From Enterococcus xiangfangensis (GTDB taxonomy: Bacteria > Bacillota > Bacilli > Lactobacillales > Enterococcaceae), in contig NZ_BJDX01000006.1 in NCBI RefSeq assembly GCF_005405365.1, positions 62,001 to 126,000 on the forward strand: 64,000 nt of DNA. The letters run 5' to 3'. A program made the position numbers and the translations under genes. Position 1 is the stretch's first letter. The number at the start of each line of letters is the position of its first letter. Shown one piece after another: positions 44,904 to 54,135 of the stretch. The notes below the pieces were generated by a model that was given only the letters and a program-made list of their open reading frames with translations, was not told the origin of the DNA and searched no databases.

Positions 44904-46097
44904 ATGGTTAAAGACCCAATAAAAAAAGCAAAGAATGGAACCTATTATTTTCGTGCAAATCTAGGTTATGATTCTAAAGGAAAAAAAATTCAAAAATATC
45001 GTAGTGGATTCACTACTAAAAAAGAAGCAAGAGAAGAATATTCAAAACTACTACTGATGAAACCAGAAGAATTAAGTGAGAATAAGGATAAAATGACGTT
45101 TAATCATTATATCTTTGAAATTTTTCTTCCATGGTATAAGACACAGGTAAAGCTCAGAACATATGAAAATCGCTTACCAACTATTAAGAAACATTTCTCT
45201 TATTTTGATAAAATGGCTGTTTCCGATATTGAGCCTATTGATGTGCAAAATTGGCAACTAAAATTATCAAAGAAATGTAAGTCTTCTTATGTGAGAGCTG
45301 TTCAAGGACTATTTTCAGTTGCTATGGATCGAGCAATTGTCCTTGGGATAACCACCACAAATCCATCTAAGATTATTGGCAATGTGAAAAAGCAAAAGTC
45401 TAAAATTGAATTTTGGACAAAAGAAGAATTTGAAAAAGTAATCTCTCTAATTTATAAAGAAGATTACTATCAACACTTTTTATTTATCTCTCTGTGGTTT
45501 TTATTTATGACTGGAATGCGAATTGGTGAAGCTACTGCCATTCAATGGGAAGATATTGATTTTGACTCTGGAGTACTAACCATCAACAAAACACTTTATT
45601 ACAAGAATCAATCGGATTATAGATTTGTTGAACCAAAAACAAAGGCGAGTGTTCGTCATATTGTATTAGATGAATGTACTCTAAATTATCTATCCGAATG
45701 GAAGAAAGCACAACAAAATCTAATTCAGACAGACTTTGTAATGAGCTATAACGGTATTCCTACCCAAAAACATACGCTAGCACATGCTATTGAACGCTAT
45801 GCTAAGCTGGCTAGTATTCATCGAATCAGAATTCATGGTTTACGGCATTCGCATGCTTCCTTGTTAATCAGTATGGGAGAAAACCCACTCATCATTAAAG
45901 ACCGTTTAGGACATGAAGATATTGAGACGACTTTAGGAACGTATGGACATCTTTATCCTAACAGTAATTTTGAGGTAGCTAACAAATTAAATGGAGCCAT
46001 TTCCTTTAAAGAAGCAAAACAAAATTATGATACTTCACCAAAGAATCAATTTACTGTAGACTACTTGCGAAACAAAGAAATGAAAAAAGTGCAATAA
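44904..46097 (+). CDS. int: Tyrosine integrase, guaA-specific (Tn5801/Tn916 family)
   Basis: A 397-residue integrase: N-terminal AP2-like arm-binding domain (about 1-60), SAM-like core-binding domain (about 65-165) and catalytic domain with Arg206 (GMRIGEAT), His311-x-x-Arg314-His315 (HGLRHSH) and Tyr347 (GTYGHLYP). It inserts and excises the element by strand exchange at the 11-bp core. The stop codon lies inside the 23-bp arm repeat (46085-46107). The ATG follows AGTAAGGAG. Confidence 0.92.
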   Translation: MVKDPIKKAKNGTYYFRANLGYDSKGKKIQKYRSGFTTKKEAREEYSKLLLMKPEELSENKDKMTFNHYIFEIFLPWYKTQVKLRTYENRLPTIKKHFSYFDKMAVSDIEPIDVQNWQLKLSKKCKSSYVRAVQGLFSVAMDRAIVLGITTTNPSKIIGNVKKQKSKIEFWTKEEFEKVISLIYKEDYYQHFLFISLWFLFMTGMRIGEATAIQWEDIDFDSGVLTINKTLYYKNQSDYRFVEPKTKASVRHIVLDECTLNYLSEWKKAQQNLIQTDFVMSYNGIPTQKHTLAHAIERYAKLASIHRIRIHGLRHSHASLLISMGENPLIIKDRLGHEDIETTLGTYGHLYPNSNFEVANKLNGAISFKEAKQNYDTSPKNQFTVDYLRNKEMKKVQ

Positions 46098-46107
46098 AAG
46101 TGCAGTA
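46085..46107 (+). repeat. 23-bp end repeat, right copy (integrase arm sites)
   Basis: Identical to 25658-25680 and in the same direction. It overlaps the last codons and stop of int, so the coding end and the binding site constrain each other. Confidence 0.75.
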
Positions 46108-46118
46108 AAAAAATAAGA

Positions 46119-46157
46119 AGAGCCAGAAACCCTTGATAAACAAGGATTTCTGGCTCT
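46119..46157 (-). terminator. Terminator supplied by the element for guaA
   Basis: A 17-bp stem with one G-T pair (46119-46135 and 46141-46157). On the minus strand it begins eight bases after the guaA stop and is followed by a T-rich tract; on the plus strand no T-run follows. It lies inside the element and so replaces the guaA terminator now at 25426-25463. Confidence 0.75.
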
Positions 46158-46164
46158 CCTACAA

Positions 46165-47733
46165 CTACTCCCACTCTACTGTTGCAGGTGGTTTACTTGT
46201 AATGTCATACACGATGCGGTTAACGTGTGCGACTTCATTGACGATTCGAACGGAGATTTTTTGTAAGACGTCCCATGGGATACGTGCAAAGTCTGCGGTC
46301 ATACCATCGATAGATGTTACGGCACGGATGCCGACAGTGTAATCGTATGTGCGGCCGTCACCCATAACGCCGACTGAACGGATGCCTGGTAGCACAGTGA
46401 AGTATTGCCAGATGTCGCGGTCAAGGCCTGCCTTAGCGATTTCTTCGCGTAAGATCGCATCGGATTCACGGACGATCTCTAATTTTTCTTCAGTAAGTTC
46501 ACCGATCACGCGGATACCTAGTCCAGGTCCTGGGAAAGGTTGACGCCAAACGATTGAGTCAGGCATGCCAAGTTGTGTACCAAGTTCGCGGACTTCGTCT
46601 TTGAACAAAGTATTCAGCGGTTCGATTAATTCGAACTGCATGTCTTCTGGCAGCCCACCTACGTTGTGGTGTGATTTGATTGTTTGAGCTGTTTCGGTTC
46701 CTGATTCAATCACGTCGGTATAAAGGGTTCCTTGTGCTAAGAACGAAACGCCTTCTTGACCAGCGAGTTTGGTTGCTTCATCGTCAAAGACATAAACGAA
46801 TTCGTTTCCGATGATCTTGCGTTTTTTCTCTGGATCAGAAACGCCGGCTAATTTATTCATGAAGCGTTCACGAGCGTCGACTTTGATGATGTTCAAGCCG
46901 AATTTTCCGCCAAGAGCGTCCATGACTTGTTTGCCTTCGTCTTTACGTAACAGGCCATGGTCAACGAAAATCGATGTTAATTGGTCGCCGATTGCTTTTT
47001 GTAAAAGGACACCAACAACGCTTGAGTCCACGCCGCCTGATAGACCTAATAAGACTTTTTTGTCGCCGACTTGTTCACGGATCTTCGCGATTTGCATATC
47101 GATAAAGTTATCCATCGTCCAATCACCTTTACATTGACAAACATCTAAGGCAAAGTGACGTAATAATTCGTTTCCGTATTCTGAATGACGAACTTCAGCG
47201 TGGAATTGAATACCGAAAAAGTTGCGGTCAGTATCTTGGATTGCAGCAATCGGGCAGTCTTTGCTAGTACCGACTTTTTCAAAACCTGCGGGTAATTGAG
47301 TCACTAGATCGCCATGGCTCATCCAAACAGTTTGTTCTTTTGGTGTGCCGGCAAATAAGACGGCATCATCAGAAATGACTTCCAATGTTGCTTGACCGTA
47401 TTCGCGGTTTTTAGCGGGTTCAACTTTTCCACCTAAGTTATAAGTGATCAGTTGCATGCCGTAACAAATACCTAAAACTGGAATGCCTAATTCGAAGATT
47501 TCTGGATCGATAGAGAAGGCGCCTTCGTCATAGACACTGTTTGGTCCGCCGGAAAGAATAATTCCCTTTGGATTGATAGCTTTGACTTCTTCAGCAGTGA
47601 TACGGTGGCTCATAAGTTCTGAGAAGACACCAAATTCACGGATACGACGAGTGATTAATTGGTTATATTGACTACCATAATCAAGAACAATGATTTTTTC
47701 TACATCTGTTAATTCGGTAGAAATGTTTGTCAC
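46165..47733 (-). CDS. guaA: GMP synthase (glutamine-hydrolysing)
   Basis: A 522-residue enzyme converting XMP to GMP. The N-terminal class I glutamine amidotransferase has Cys90 in GICYGMQ; the ATP pyrophosphatase domain has the loop [10 protein letters not shown] (about 230-239); the dimerisation domain ends VEWE. The start is GTG at 47733 with AAGGGG upstream. The protein end is unchanged by the mobile element, because the integration core recreates the last codons. It follows coaA by 55 bp on the same strand. The 3' end of guaA is a common ICE target. Confidence 0.97.
   Translation of the reverse strand: MTNISTELTDVEKIIVLDYGSQYNQLITRRIREFGVFSELMSHRITAEEVKAINPKGIILSGGPNSVYDEGAFSIDPEIFELGIPVLGICYGMQLITYNLGGKVEPAKNREYGQATLEVISDDAVLFAGTPKEQTVWMSHGDLVTQLPAGFEKVGTSKDCPIAAIQDTDRNFFGIQFHAEVRHSEYGNELLRHFALDVCQCKGDWTMDNFIDMQIAKIREQVGDKKVLLGLSGGVDSSVVGVLLQKAIGDQLTSIFVDHGLLRKDEGKQVMDALGGKFGLNIIKVDARERFMNKLAGVSDPEKKRKIIGNEFVYVFDDEATKLAGQEGVSFLAQGTLYTDVIESGTETAQTIKSHHNVGGLPEDMQFELIEPLNTLFKDEVRELGTQLGMPDSIVWRQPFPGPGLGIRVIGELTEEKLEIVRESDAILREEIAKAGLDRDIWQYFTVLPGIRSVGVMGDGRTYDYTVGIRAVTSIDGMTADFARIPWDVLQKISVRIVNEVAHVNRIVYDITSKPPATVEWE
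46166..46176. repeat. Right attachment core (attR), last codons of guaA
   Basis: TACTCCCACTC, i.e. GAGTGGGAGTA on the guaA strand, encoding the final E-W-E and part of the stop. One base differs from the left core. Confidence 0.8.
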
Positions 47734-47788
47734 AATTATTACCCCTTTTCAAGTTTTATTATATAAGAAAGCGAGCTTTCTTTATAAG

Positions 47789-48712
47789 CTAGTATTTACG
47801 CAAAAAGATTTCATCAATAATATGATGTTTTGCCTTGTGCAAGATGATATCAGCTCGGCCTCTAGTTGGCAAGATATACTCTTCCAAATTCTTCAAGTTG
47901 ATATTTTTCCAGACATCTTCCGCCATTGCTAGTGCGGCTTTGCGGTCACCGACAGCGTAGTCGTAATAATAGTTGTCAGGATCTTTAAAGGCAGTATCCA
48001 ATAAGGATTCGAACCGCTCTAAATACCATTTTTCGACTAATTTTGGATCTGCGTCGACAAAAATCGACAAATCGAAAAAGTCGCTGACATAGATTTGCTG
48101 GTTGGCGGGCAACTGCAATGTATTGATCCCTTCCACAATCAAAATATCCGGAGAATCGATCAGCTCGTGTTCGCCTTCGACGATGTCATACACATCATGA
48201 GAATATTTTGGGATTGGGATGTTTTCTTTACCTGATTTGACTTCATTCAAGACATCGATCAGTTTTTCCATATCATAACTTTCGGGAAATCCTTTGCGAT
48301 CCATGATGCCGCGTTCTTCTAAAACGGCATTCGGATACAAAAAACCGTCAGTGGTGATCAATTGGACTGTTTGATGTTTGAACAAGCGATCCAACAAGGT
48401 CTGCAATAAGCGAGCGGTGGTACTTTTTCCGACGGCGACACTTCCGGCGATACCGATAATAAATGGTGGCATCTTCACGTAACGATGCAAAAACAACCCT
48501 TTACTCAAAGTCAGCGACTCGAAATCTTTCATATAAAGATGGATCAAATGACACAAAGGAACATAGACATCTGTCACATCTTTCATCGATATTCGATCGT
48601 TCAAACTTTTGATGTTATCAAGTTCTGCTTGGGTTAATGGGGTGTTTCCCGGGGTATAAAAATCTTGCCACTGGTCGCGGGCAATTCGAAAATAGTTCCC
48701 TCTTTCGTTCAT
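47789..48712 (-). CDS. coaA: Pantothenate kinase, type I
   Basis: A 307-residue kinase for the first step of coenzyme A synthesis (pantothenate to 4'-phosphopantothenate). The P-loop GSVAVGKS is at 90-97, followed by TTDGFLYPN and RKGFPESYD, all typical of the CoaA family. The ATG at 48712 follows AAGGAGGT; longer frames upstream lack a ribosome site. Length is normal. It may be co-transcribed with guaA. Confidence 0.95.
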   Translation of the reverse strand: MNERGNYFRIARDQWQDFYTPGNTPLTQAELDNIKSLNDRISMKDVTDVYVPLCHLIHLYMKDFESLTLSKGLFLHRYVKMPPFIIGIAGSVAVGKSTTARLLQTLLDRLFKHQTVQLITTDGFLYPNAVLEERGIMDRKGFPESYDMEKLIDVLNEVKSGKENIPIPKYSHDVYDIVEGEHELIDSPDILIVEGINTLQLPANQQIYVSDFFDLSIFVDADPKLVEKWYLERFESLLDTAFKDPDNYYYDYAVGDRKAALAMAEDVWKNINLKNLEEYILPTRGRADIILHKAKHHIIDEIFLRKY

Positions 48713-49157
48713 AATGACCTCCTTATTCATATCAAGGTATTCATTTTTTATGCCGTATATCATTCCTCTAGGCATTTCAACTCATCTGTTCAAGTCAATA
48801 TTCTTTCGTTCGACCCAAATAATCTGTGAAGAGAGGAACTGAGATCCTTTAATAACTGCGCTTATTCTACCATAAAAAAAGCGTCAGAAAGTGCTTCATT
48901 TCCAAGAAATCCGAATAATTTCTTGACAAAAAATACTATCTTACATTTTAGCCGAAAAAAACAGCAAAAAGCTATTATAATGGTAAGAGTTTCATTGTTT
49001 TTTTAGTTGCGGATAGAAAAACTAGTGAGAAGTTAAGAAAAGGGTGAAGTTGAGCCATACTATTTGATTAATTAATCGAATGTTTCATGCTATGATAAAG
49101 GCGATGAATCCAGTTGAGAACAAATGAAAATTGAATCTGCAAAAAGGAGTGTGTATC
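48713..49157. other. Divergent promoter region coaA / esterase
   Basis: 445 bp with no gene seen, very AT-rich with A and T tracts. TTGACA (48923-48928) and TATAAT (48976-48981) occur on the plus strand but at a spacing that does not make one promoter, so I assign none firmly. Confidence 0.35.
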
Positions 49158-49739
49158 ATGAAAAAGATTGTGTTGTTTGGCGACAGTTTATTGACAGGTT
49201 TTATGGATGGGAAAACGAGTGATAGTTTAGCAAAATACATTTTGGCTGAATTGACTGAGATGGGTTTTCCTGGTTATGAATTGGTCGAATTAGGAAAATG
49301 CGGAGAATCTTCGTCTGACGGCTTGGCTCGAATTGATGAGGCAGTGGAAGCGGAAGGCGATTTTGTAGTGATTTCTTTTGGGACCAATGATTCATTGCGG
49401 CAAAAAAATACGCTGGAAGCATTCGGAGAAAATATCAAAGAGATGATTGAATCTTTCGATGCGTCCAAAGTGATCTTGCTGACAACAGGCTATCTCAACA
49501 CGGATATTTCAGTTGGTGGCGACAACGAGCAGCAACAGCGCTATGCTCAAAAAGCAAAACAAATCGCTCAAGAAGTTGGCGTGAACGTGATCGATCTTTA
49601 TCATCACATGACCATCTATCCAAAACCCAATGAGTTTGTTCAAGCGTTTGACGGTATCCATCCATCAAAAGAAGGATATCATTTCTTAGGTGCTTTGATC
49701 GCTCGAGATATCAAAGAAAAATTACTAGCAGAAGGGTAA
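49158..49739 (+). CDS. SGNH/GDSL-type esterase or lipase
   Basis: A 193-residue hydrolase with block I FGDSLLTG (Ser about 10), block III FGTNDS (Asn about 77) and block V DGIHPSKEGY with the Asp-His pair near 170. It is probably cytosolic, as no signal peptide is present, and acts on acyl or acetyl esters of unknown identity. The ATG at 49158 lies after AAAGGAG. The methyltransferase gene follows after 5 bp. Confidence 0.85.
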   Translation: MKKIVLFGDSLLTGFMDGKTSDSLAKYILAELTEMGFPGYELVELGKCGESSSDGLARIDEAVEAEGDFVVISFGTNDSLRQKNTLEAFGENIKEMIESFDASKVILLTTGYLNTDISVGGDNEQQQRYAQKAKQIAQEVGVNVIDLYHHMTIYPKPNEFVQAFDGIHPSKEGYHFLGALIARDIKEKLLAEG

Positions 49740-49744
49740 AGTGT

Positions 49745-50344
49745 ATGACAAATCATTACTATTCAGAAAATCCTGAGACGGCTCATGACTTGCATCAATG
49801 GTCATTTGAACTAGCAGGAAAAAATTTCCAATTTGTAACAGACAGCGGTGTTTTCTCCCGCGATACAGTGGATTATGGCTCGCGTGTTTTGATCGAGCAT
49901 TTTGACGCGAAAGATCTACCAACAGGAACGCTGCTAGATGTCGGTTGCGGATATGGTCCGATTGGGATGGCAGTAGCGCATCAAACAGAGCGTCCAGTAG
50001 AGATGATCGATGTGAACAATCGTGCGGTGGAGTTAGCGCAAGAAAACGCAAAACGCAACGGCATCGAAGCGGACATCCATCAATCGAATATTTATGAAAC
50101 CTTACATCAAACAGAATATGCAGCGATTATTAGCAATCCGCCGATTCGGGCAGGAAAAACAGTGGTCCATCAAATTTTGAGCGAGGCAGAACCGTTATTG
50201 AAAGTTGGCGGAACACTGACGATCGTAATCCAAAAAAAACAAGGCGCACCAAGTGCAAAGAGCAAGATGGAAGAGGTTTTTGGCAACGCTGAGATCGTGG
50301 CAAAAGACAAAGGCTATTACATTATTCGCAGTGTAAAAGAATAG
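49745..50344 (+). CDS. RsmC-like class I methyltransferase
   Basis: A 199-residue SAM-dependent methyltransferase with motif I LLDVGCGYGPIG (about 56-67) and the catalytic ISNPPIRAG (about 126-134), the NPP form seen in rRNA guanine-N2 methyltransferases of the RsmC/YbxB group. Probably modifies 16S rRNA. It is coupled to the esterase gene (5-bp gap) and ends before the terminator 50349-50385. Confidence 0.85.
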   Translation: MTNHYYSENPETAHDLHQWSFELAGKNFQFVTDSGVFSRDTVDYGSRVLIEHFDAKDLPTGTLLDVGCGYGPIGMAVAHQTERPVEMIDVNNRAVELAQENAKRNGIEADIHQSNIYETLHQTEYAAIISNPPIRAGKTVVHQILSEAEPLLKVGGTLTIVIQKKQGAPSAKSKMEEVFGNAEIVAKDKGYYIIRSVKE

Positions 50345-50348
50345 CAGC

Positions 50349-50385
50349 AACTGCAAGTGTCTTAATGAGCTTGCAGTTTTTTTAT
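50349..50385 (+). terminator. Rho-independent terminator
   Basis: A 9-bp stem (AACTGCAAG and CTTGCAGTT, 50349-50357 and 50370-50378) followed by a T-run. Confidence 0.85.
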
Positions 50386-50473
50386 TTGAATAGAAAAAAG
50401 GCTTTTAACAAAAAAGCTTTCTTTCTAAAATTTCCTTTGCTACACTTAAAAAAATGCAGAAAGAAGGTCCGTC

Positions 50474-51490
50474 ATGAAGATCACTATCAAAGAAATCGCT
50501 GAAATCGCTGGCGTTTCAGTCACGACAGTATCGCAGATTTTGAATAATAAAGGCAGTCGTTTCAGCGAACAAACGCGCAAAAAAGTTCTAGCGATCGTGG
50601 AAGAATATCATTATAAACCAGATTTTTTCGCGGCAAATTTGATCAATCGTCACTCTAAAACGATTGGGATGATCGTCCCTGATGTGACTGATTTCTTTTT
50701 TTCAAAAGTGATCGAAGGGGTAGAAAGTTACCTGAATCCATTAGGCTACATGATTATTTTATGCAATTCACGGCATGACAGTGAACAAGAAAAACGTTAT
50801 CTAAATGAATTGTCGCACCGTTCAGTTGATGGAATCTTATTAGCCACACCCAATTATTTAGCAGATGAACACAAACTTGGTAGTGAATTTTATCGCAAAC
50901 ACCCAATCGTTTTGATTGACCGCGGCTTGAATGATCGCGACTGGGGTCAGTTACTAGTGGAAGAATATGCAGGCGCGCAAGAAGTTTTGCGGATGTTAGT
51001 TGAAAAAGGCCATCGTCATATCGGTATGCTGAAAGAAAGCCAAGGCTATTATCAATTGACGGAGCGGGTGAAGGCTTACCGTCAAGTTATTTTTGAATAC
51101 CAACTGCCTTTTGACGAAAGTTATATTTGCGCCGGGCAATTGACGATCGCTGGCGGCTATCATGCTGCAAAAGAAGTCTTAAAAAATAAAAAAATCACGG
51201 CGATTTTTTGCGGAAATGATGAAATGGCTATCGGTTGTTACCAAGCGATTCATGAAGCTGGATTAAAAATTCCTGAGGATATTTCTGTTGTCGGATTTGA
51301 TGGGTTAGAGGTCAGCCAATATATGGTTCCGCCTTTGACGACGGTCTTTCAGCCAAGTACGGAAATTGGATTTTCGGCCGCAAAATTTCTAGTTGACGCG
51401 ATTAATTTCCCTTCACAGCGAATTCCGAATAAAATCTTTCAAACTAAATTAATTATTCGTGAGAGTGTAAAAAAATTGGACCGGGGTTGA
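50474..51490 (+). CDS. LacI-family regulator (RbsR-like)
   Basis: A 338-residue repressor with N-terminal HTH (IKEIAEIAGVSVTTVSQILNNK, about 4-25), hinge region and a ribose-binding-like sensor domain (IGMIVPDVTDFFFSKVIEGVE; DISVVGFDGLEVSQYMVPPLTTV). Its last bases contain the -35 box of the pdp promoter, and a palindrome lies downstream, so it may control the nucleoside operon in response to a (deoxy)ribose derivative. The target is inference. Confidence 0.85.
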   Translation: MKITIKEIAEIAGVSVTTVSQILNNKGSRFSEQTRKKVLAIVEEYHYKPDFFAANLINRHSKTIGMIVPDVTDFFFSKVIEGVESYLNPLGYMIILCNSRHDSEQEKRYLNELSHRSVDGILLATPNYLADEHKLGSEFYRKHPIVLIDRGLNDRDWGQLLVEEYAGAQEVLRMLVEKGHRHIGMLKESQGYYQLTERVKAYRQVIFEYQLPFDESYICAGQLTIAGGYHAAKEVLKNKKITAIFCGNDEMAIGCYQAIHEAGLKIPEDISVVGFDGLEVSQYMVPPLTTVFQPSTEIGFSAAKFLVDAINFPSQRIPNKIFQTKLIIRESVKKLDRG

Positions 51491-51534
51491 CAATGCGATT
51501 TCAACTCGGTATAGTAACAATGGCAGCGCTAACA
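51487..51534 (+). promoter_or_regulatory. Nucleoside operon promoter with cre-like site
   Basis: TTGACA (51487-51492), 17-bp spacer, TATAGT (51510-51515), overlapping the end of the LacI-type gene. TGGCAGCGCTAACA (51521-51534) fits the cre consensus TGNNANCGNNNNCA on both strands and lies at the start of transcription, so CcpA-mediated glucose repression is likely. Confidence 0.7.
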
Positions 51535-51552
51535 GAAAGCGCTTCTTCTTTA

Positions 51553-51603
51553 AGTAAACTGTTTTACTAAAGTGGTTTACCTTTCGCCATTTTGTTGTAT
51601 AAT
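51553..51603 (+). promoter_or_regulatory. Palindrome and second promoter candidate
   Basis: AGTAAACTGTTTTACT (51553-51568) is a palindrome with 6-bp arms. TTTACC (51576-51581) and TATAAT (51598-51603) with a 16-bp spacer may be a second promoter. The palindrome is an operator candidate for the adjacent LacI-family protein. Confidence 0.5.
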
Positions 51604-51629
51604 ATTTTGTGAAGCTTGGAGGAATTCCT

Positions 51630-52931
51630 ATGAGAATGGTAGATCTAATAGAGAAAAAACGTGATGGAAATATCTTATCAAAAGAAGAAATCGATTTTAT
51701 TATTGAAGGCTATACGGCCGGCAGTATTCCAGATTATCAAATGAGTGCGTTATTGATGGCGATTTTTTATCAAGATATGACGGATGAAGAAATCTCACAC
51801 TTAACTTTAGCGATGGCAAACTCAGGCGACATCATCGATTTATCCTCTATTGAGGGCATCAAAGTAGACAAACATTCAACCGGCGGTGTCGGAGATACAA
51901 CGACATTAGTTTTAGCGCCGCTTGTAGCAAGTGTTGGTGTACCAGTAGCTAAAATGTCTGGCCGTGGGTTAGGCTTTACTGGCGGAACTTTGGATAAATT
52001 TGAATCAATCCCTGGCTTTAAAATCGAATTATCGGATCAAGAATTTATTGATATCGTGAATAAGAGTAAAGTTGCGGTGATCGGTCAGTCTGGCAATCTA
52101 GCACCGGCGGATAAAAAGCTTTATGCGCTGCGTGATGTGACGGCAACAGTTGATTCAATCCCATTGATCGCTAGCTCGATCATGAGCAAAAAAATCGCGG
52201 CAGGTGCGGATGCGATTGTTTTAGACGTGACGACTGGCGAAGGCGCTTTTATGAAAAATATTGATGACGCAAAACGTTTGGCAAAAACAATGGTACGGAT
52301 CGGCAAGCTTGCGGGTCGACAAACAATGGCGGTTATTTCAGATATGTCTGAGCCATTGGGTGAAGCAATCGGTAATAGTTTGGAAATCGTTGAAGCAATC
52401 GATACCTTGAAAGGTCATGGACCGGCAGACTTAACTGAAATGTGCTACGTTTTGGGCAGTCAAATGGTCGTGTTGGCTAAAAAAGCAGAAACGTTAGAAG
52501 AAGCACGGGCAATGTTGGAAGAAGCCCTGCATTCTGGCAAAGCGTTAGAAAAATTCCGTGAAATGGTCAAAGACCAAGGCGGCGATGCGACAGTGATTGA
52601 TCAAACGGAAAAGATTTTGACTGCAAACTATGCGATCGAATTACCGGCTAAGACTTCCGGTTATGTCACAAAATTAGTAGCAAATGAAATTGGTATCGCA
52701 GCAATGTTGCTAGGTGCAGGACGTAAAACTAAAGAAGACGGCATCGATCACGCAGTCGGTATCAAGCTGCATAAAAAAATTGGTGATCCCGTCACTGAAG
52801 GCGAATCATTATTGACAATCTATGCGAATTCAAAAGAGCTTGCCGAAGTTGAAACACTGCTATATCAAAACATTTCGATTGGTGATCAGCCCGAAGAGCC
52901 AGTTTTGATCCATGATATAATTACAGAATAG
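51630..52931 (+). CDS. pdp: Pyrimidine-nucleoside phosphorylase
   Basis: A 433-residue enzyme splitting uridine, thymidine or deoxyuridine with phosphate. It shows the family opening [13 protein letters not shown], phosphate loop [13 protein letters not shown] (about 81-93) and [14 protein letters not shown] (about 110-123). Full normal length. The ATG at 51630 follows GGAGG; an earlier in-frame GTG overlaps the ribosome site. First gene of the nucleoside salvage operon. Confidence 0.95.
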   Translation: MRMVDLIEKKRDGNILSKEEIDFIIEGYTAGSIPDYQMSALLMAIFYQDMTDEEISHLTLAMANSGDIIDLSSIEGIKVDKHSTGGVGDTTTLVLAPLVASVGVPVAKMSGRGLGFTGGTLDKFESIPGFKIELSDQEFIDIVNKSKVAVIGQSGNLAPADKKLYALRDVTATVDSIPLIASSIMSKKIAAGADAIVLDVTTGEGAFMKNIDDAKRLAKTMVRIGKLAGRQTMAVISDMSEPLGEAIGNSLEIVEAIDTLKGHGPADLTEMCYVLGSQMVVLAKKAETLEEARAMLEEALHSGKALEKFREMVKDQGGDATVIDQTEKILTANYAIELPAKTSGYVTKLVANEIGIAAMLLGAGRKTKEDGIDHAVGIKLHKKIGDPVTEGESLLTIYANSKELAEVETLLYQNISIGDQPEEPVLIHDIITE

Positions 52932-53007
52932 GTATTTAAAACTTTTTTATAAAAAGAAAGAATAGACTATAATAAAAGAAATGACTAAAAGAAATGGGGA
53001 ATCATTA

Positions 53008-53670
53008 ATGGAAATCAACCGCATGATCGATCACACAATCTTAAAACCAGAAGCGACACAAGCAGACGTGTTGAGAATTATCGAAGAAGCAAAAAAATAT
53101 CGTTTTTACTCAGTCTGCATCAACCCAACTTGGGTAGCGCTTGCGGCAAAAGAATTACAAGGTGAACCAGTGGCCGTTTGTACTGTGATCGGCTTCCCGC
53201 TTGGAGCAAATACAACTGAAACCAAAGTTTTTGAAGCTGAAAATGCGATCGCTAATGGAGCGGACGAAGTAGATATGGTAATCAACATTGGCGAACTAAA
53301 AGGCGGCAATGATGAAAAAGTTCAAAAAGATATCGAAGCAGTAGTTGCAGCGGCAAAAGATAAAGCTTTAGTCAAAGTCATTATCGAAACAGCGCTATTA
53401 ACAAATGAAGAAAAAGTCAGAGCTTGCAAATTATCAAAAGCAGCTGGTGCAGATTTTGTTAAAACATCAACTGGTTTTTCAACTGGCGGCGCAAAAGTGG
53501 AAGATGTCCGCTTGATGCGTGAAACAGTCGGATCAGAAATGGGTGTCAAAGCTTCCGGCGGGATCCACAACGCTAAAGAAGCAGAAGCAATGATCGAAGC
53601 AGGTGCAACTCGTTTAGGCGTCAGCTCAGGTGTTGCGATTATGAACGGACTTTCCGGTACGGGGTACTAG
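53008..53670 (+). CDS. deoC: Deoxyribose-phosphate aldolase
   Basis: A 220-residue class I aldolase converting deoxyribose 5-phosphate to acetaldehyde and glyceraldehyde 3-phosphate. It has [11 protein letters not shown] at the start, catalytic-region Asp in [10 protein letters not shown] and the Schiff-base Lys in FVKTSTGFS (about 150-158), then KASGGI. The ATG at 53008 lies after TGGGGA. It follows pdp by 76 bp and precedes cdd by 13 bp. Confidence 0.95.
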   Translation: MEINRMIDHTILKPEATQADVLRIIEEAKKYRFYSVCINPTWVALAAKELQGEPVAVCTVIGFPLGANTTETKVFEAENAIANGADEVDMVINIGELKGGNDEKVQKDIEAVVAAAKDKALVKVIIETALLTNEEKVRACKLSKAAGADFVKTSTGFSTGGAKVEDVRLMRETVGSEMGVKASGGIHNAKEAEAMIEAGATRLGVSSGVAIMNGLSGTGY

Positions 53671-53683
53671 GAGGCAATTAAAA

Positions 53684-54076
53684 TTGAGTAAAAAAGAATG
53701 GATTGACATTGCAGTTGACGCGCTTGATAAAGCGTATGTCCCATATTCAAAATTTCCTGTAGGTGCGTGTCTCGTAACGAAGGATGGGAAAACGTATCAA
53801 GGGATTAATATTGAAAATGCTTCTTTTGGCTTGACTAACTGTGCGGAACGAACGGCTTTTTTCAAAGCTGTTTCTGAAGGCGAAAGAGAATTTAGTCATC
53901 TAGTAGTCGCCGGTCACACACCAGAACCAATTTCGCCATGCGGTGCTTGTCGGCAAGTTATGGCAGAATTTTGTGACCCAGCGATGCCAGTAACCTTAGT
54001 CGGTGACAACGGGACAGTCAAAGAAATGACTGTTGAAGGATTACTGCCATATATCTTCACTGACAAAGATTTATAA
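53684..54076 (+). CDS. cdd: Cytidine deaminase
   Basis: A 130-residue zinc enzyme turning cytidine or deoxycytidine into uridine forms. Zinc and catalytic motifs are NCAERTA (Cys about 53, Glu 55) and PCGACRQ (about 86-92). The start is TTG with AGGAGG ten bases upstream. It feeds pdp with uridine; position in the operon is consistent. Confidence 0.95.
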   Translation: MSKKEWIDIAVDALDKAYVPYSKFPVGACLVTKDGKTYQGINIENASFGLTNCAERTAFFKAVSEGEREFSHLVVAGHTPEPISPCGACRQVMAEFCDPAMPVTLVGDNGTVKEMTVEGLLPYIFTDKDL

Positions 54077-54135
54077 ACCACGTTCATTCAGTCGCATGAC
54101 TGTTGAAAAAAACATATTTAGGGGGCTTTACAGAA

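Larger units (their letters stand above)
25556..46176. mobile_element. Tn5801/Tn916-family integrative conjugative element with tet(M)
   Basis: The element is bounded by the 11-bp cores TATTCCCACTC (25556-25566) and TACTCCCACTC (46166-46176), the second being the end of guaA. Inside are, in Tn916 order, orf23, orf22, a Mom-like gene, orf21, oriT, orf20, two small genes, an Abi-like gene, ardA, a HEPN-like gene, orf17 to orf13, orf12-tet(M), orf6, orf9, orf10, orf7, orf8, a DUF3173 gene and int. The guaA site and DUF3173-integrase pair are those of Tn5801-type elements; transfer and resistance modules are Tn916-like. All conjugation genes seem intact, so it may be mobile. Confidence 0.9.

Noticed and set aside
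48923..48981. TTGACA and TATAAT as one promoter for the esterase gene
   Set aside because: The boxes are 47 bp apart, far outside the usual spacing.
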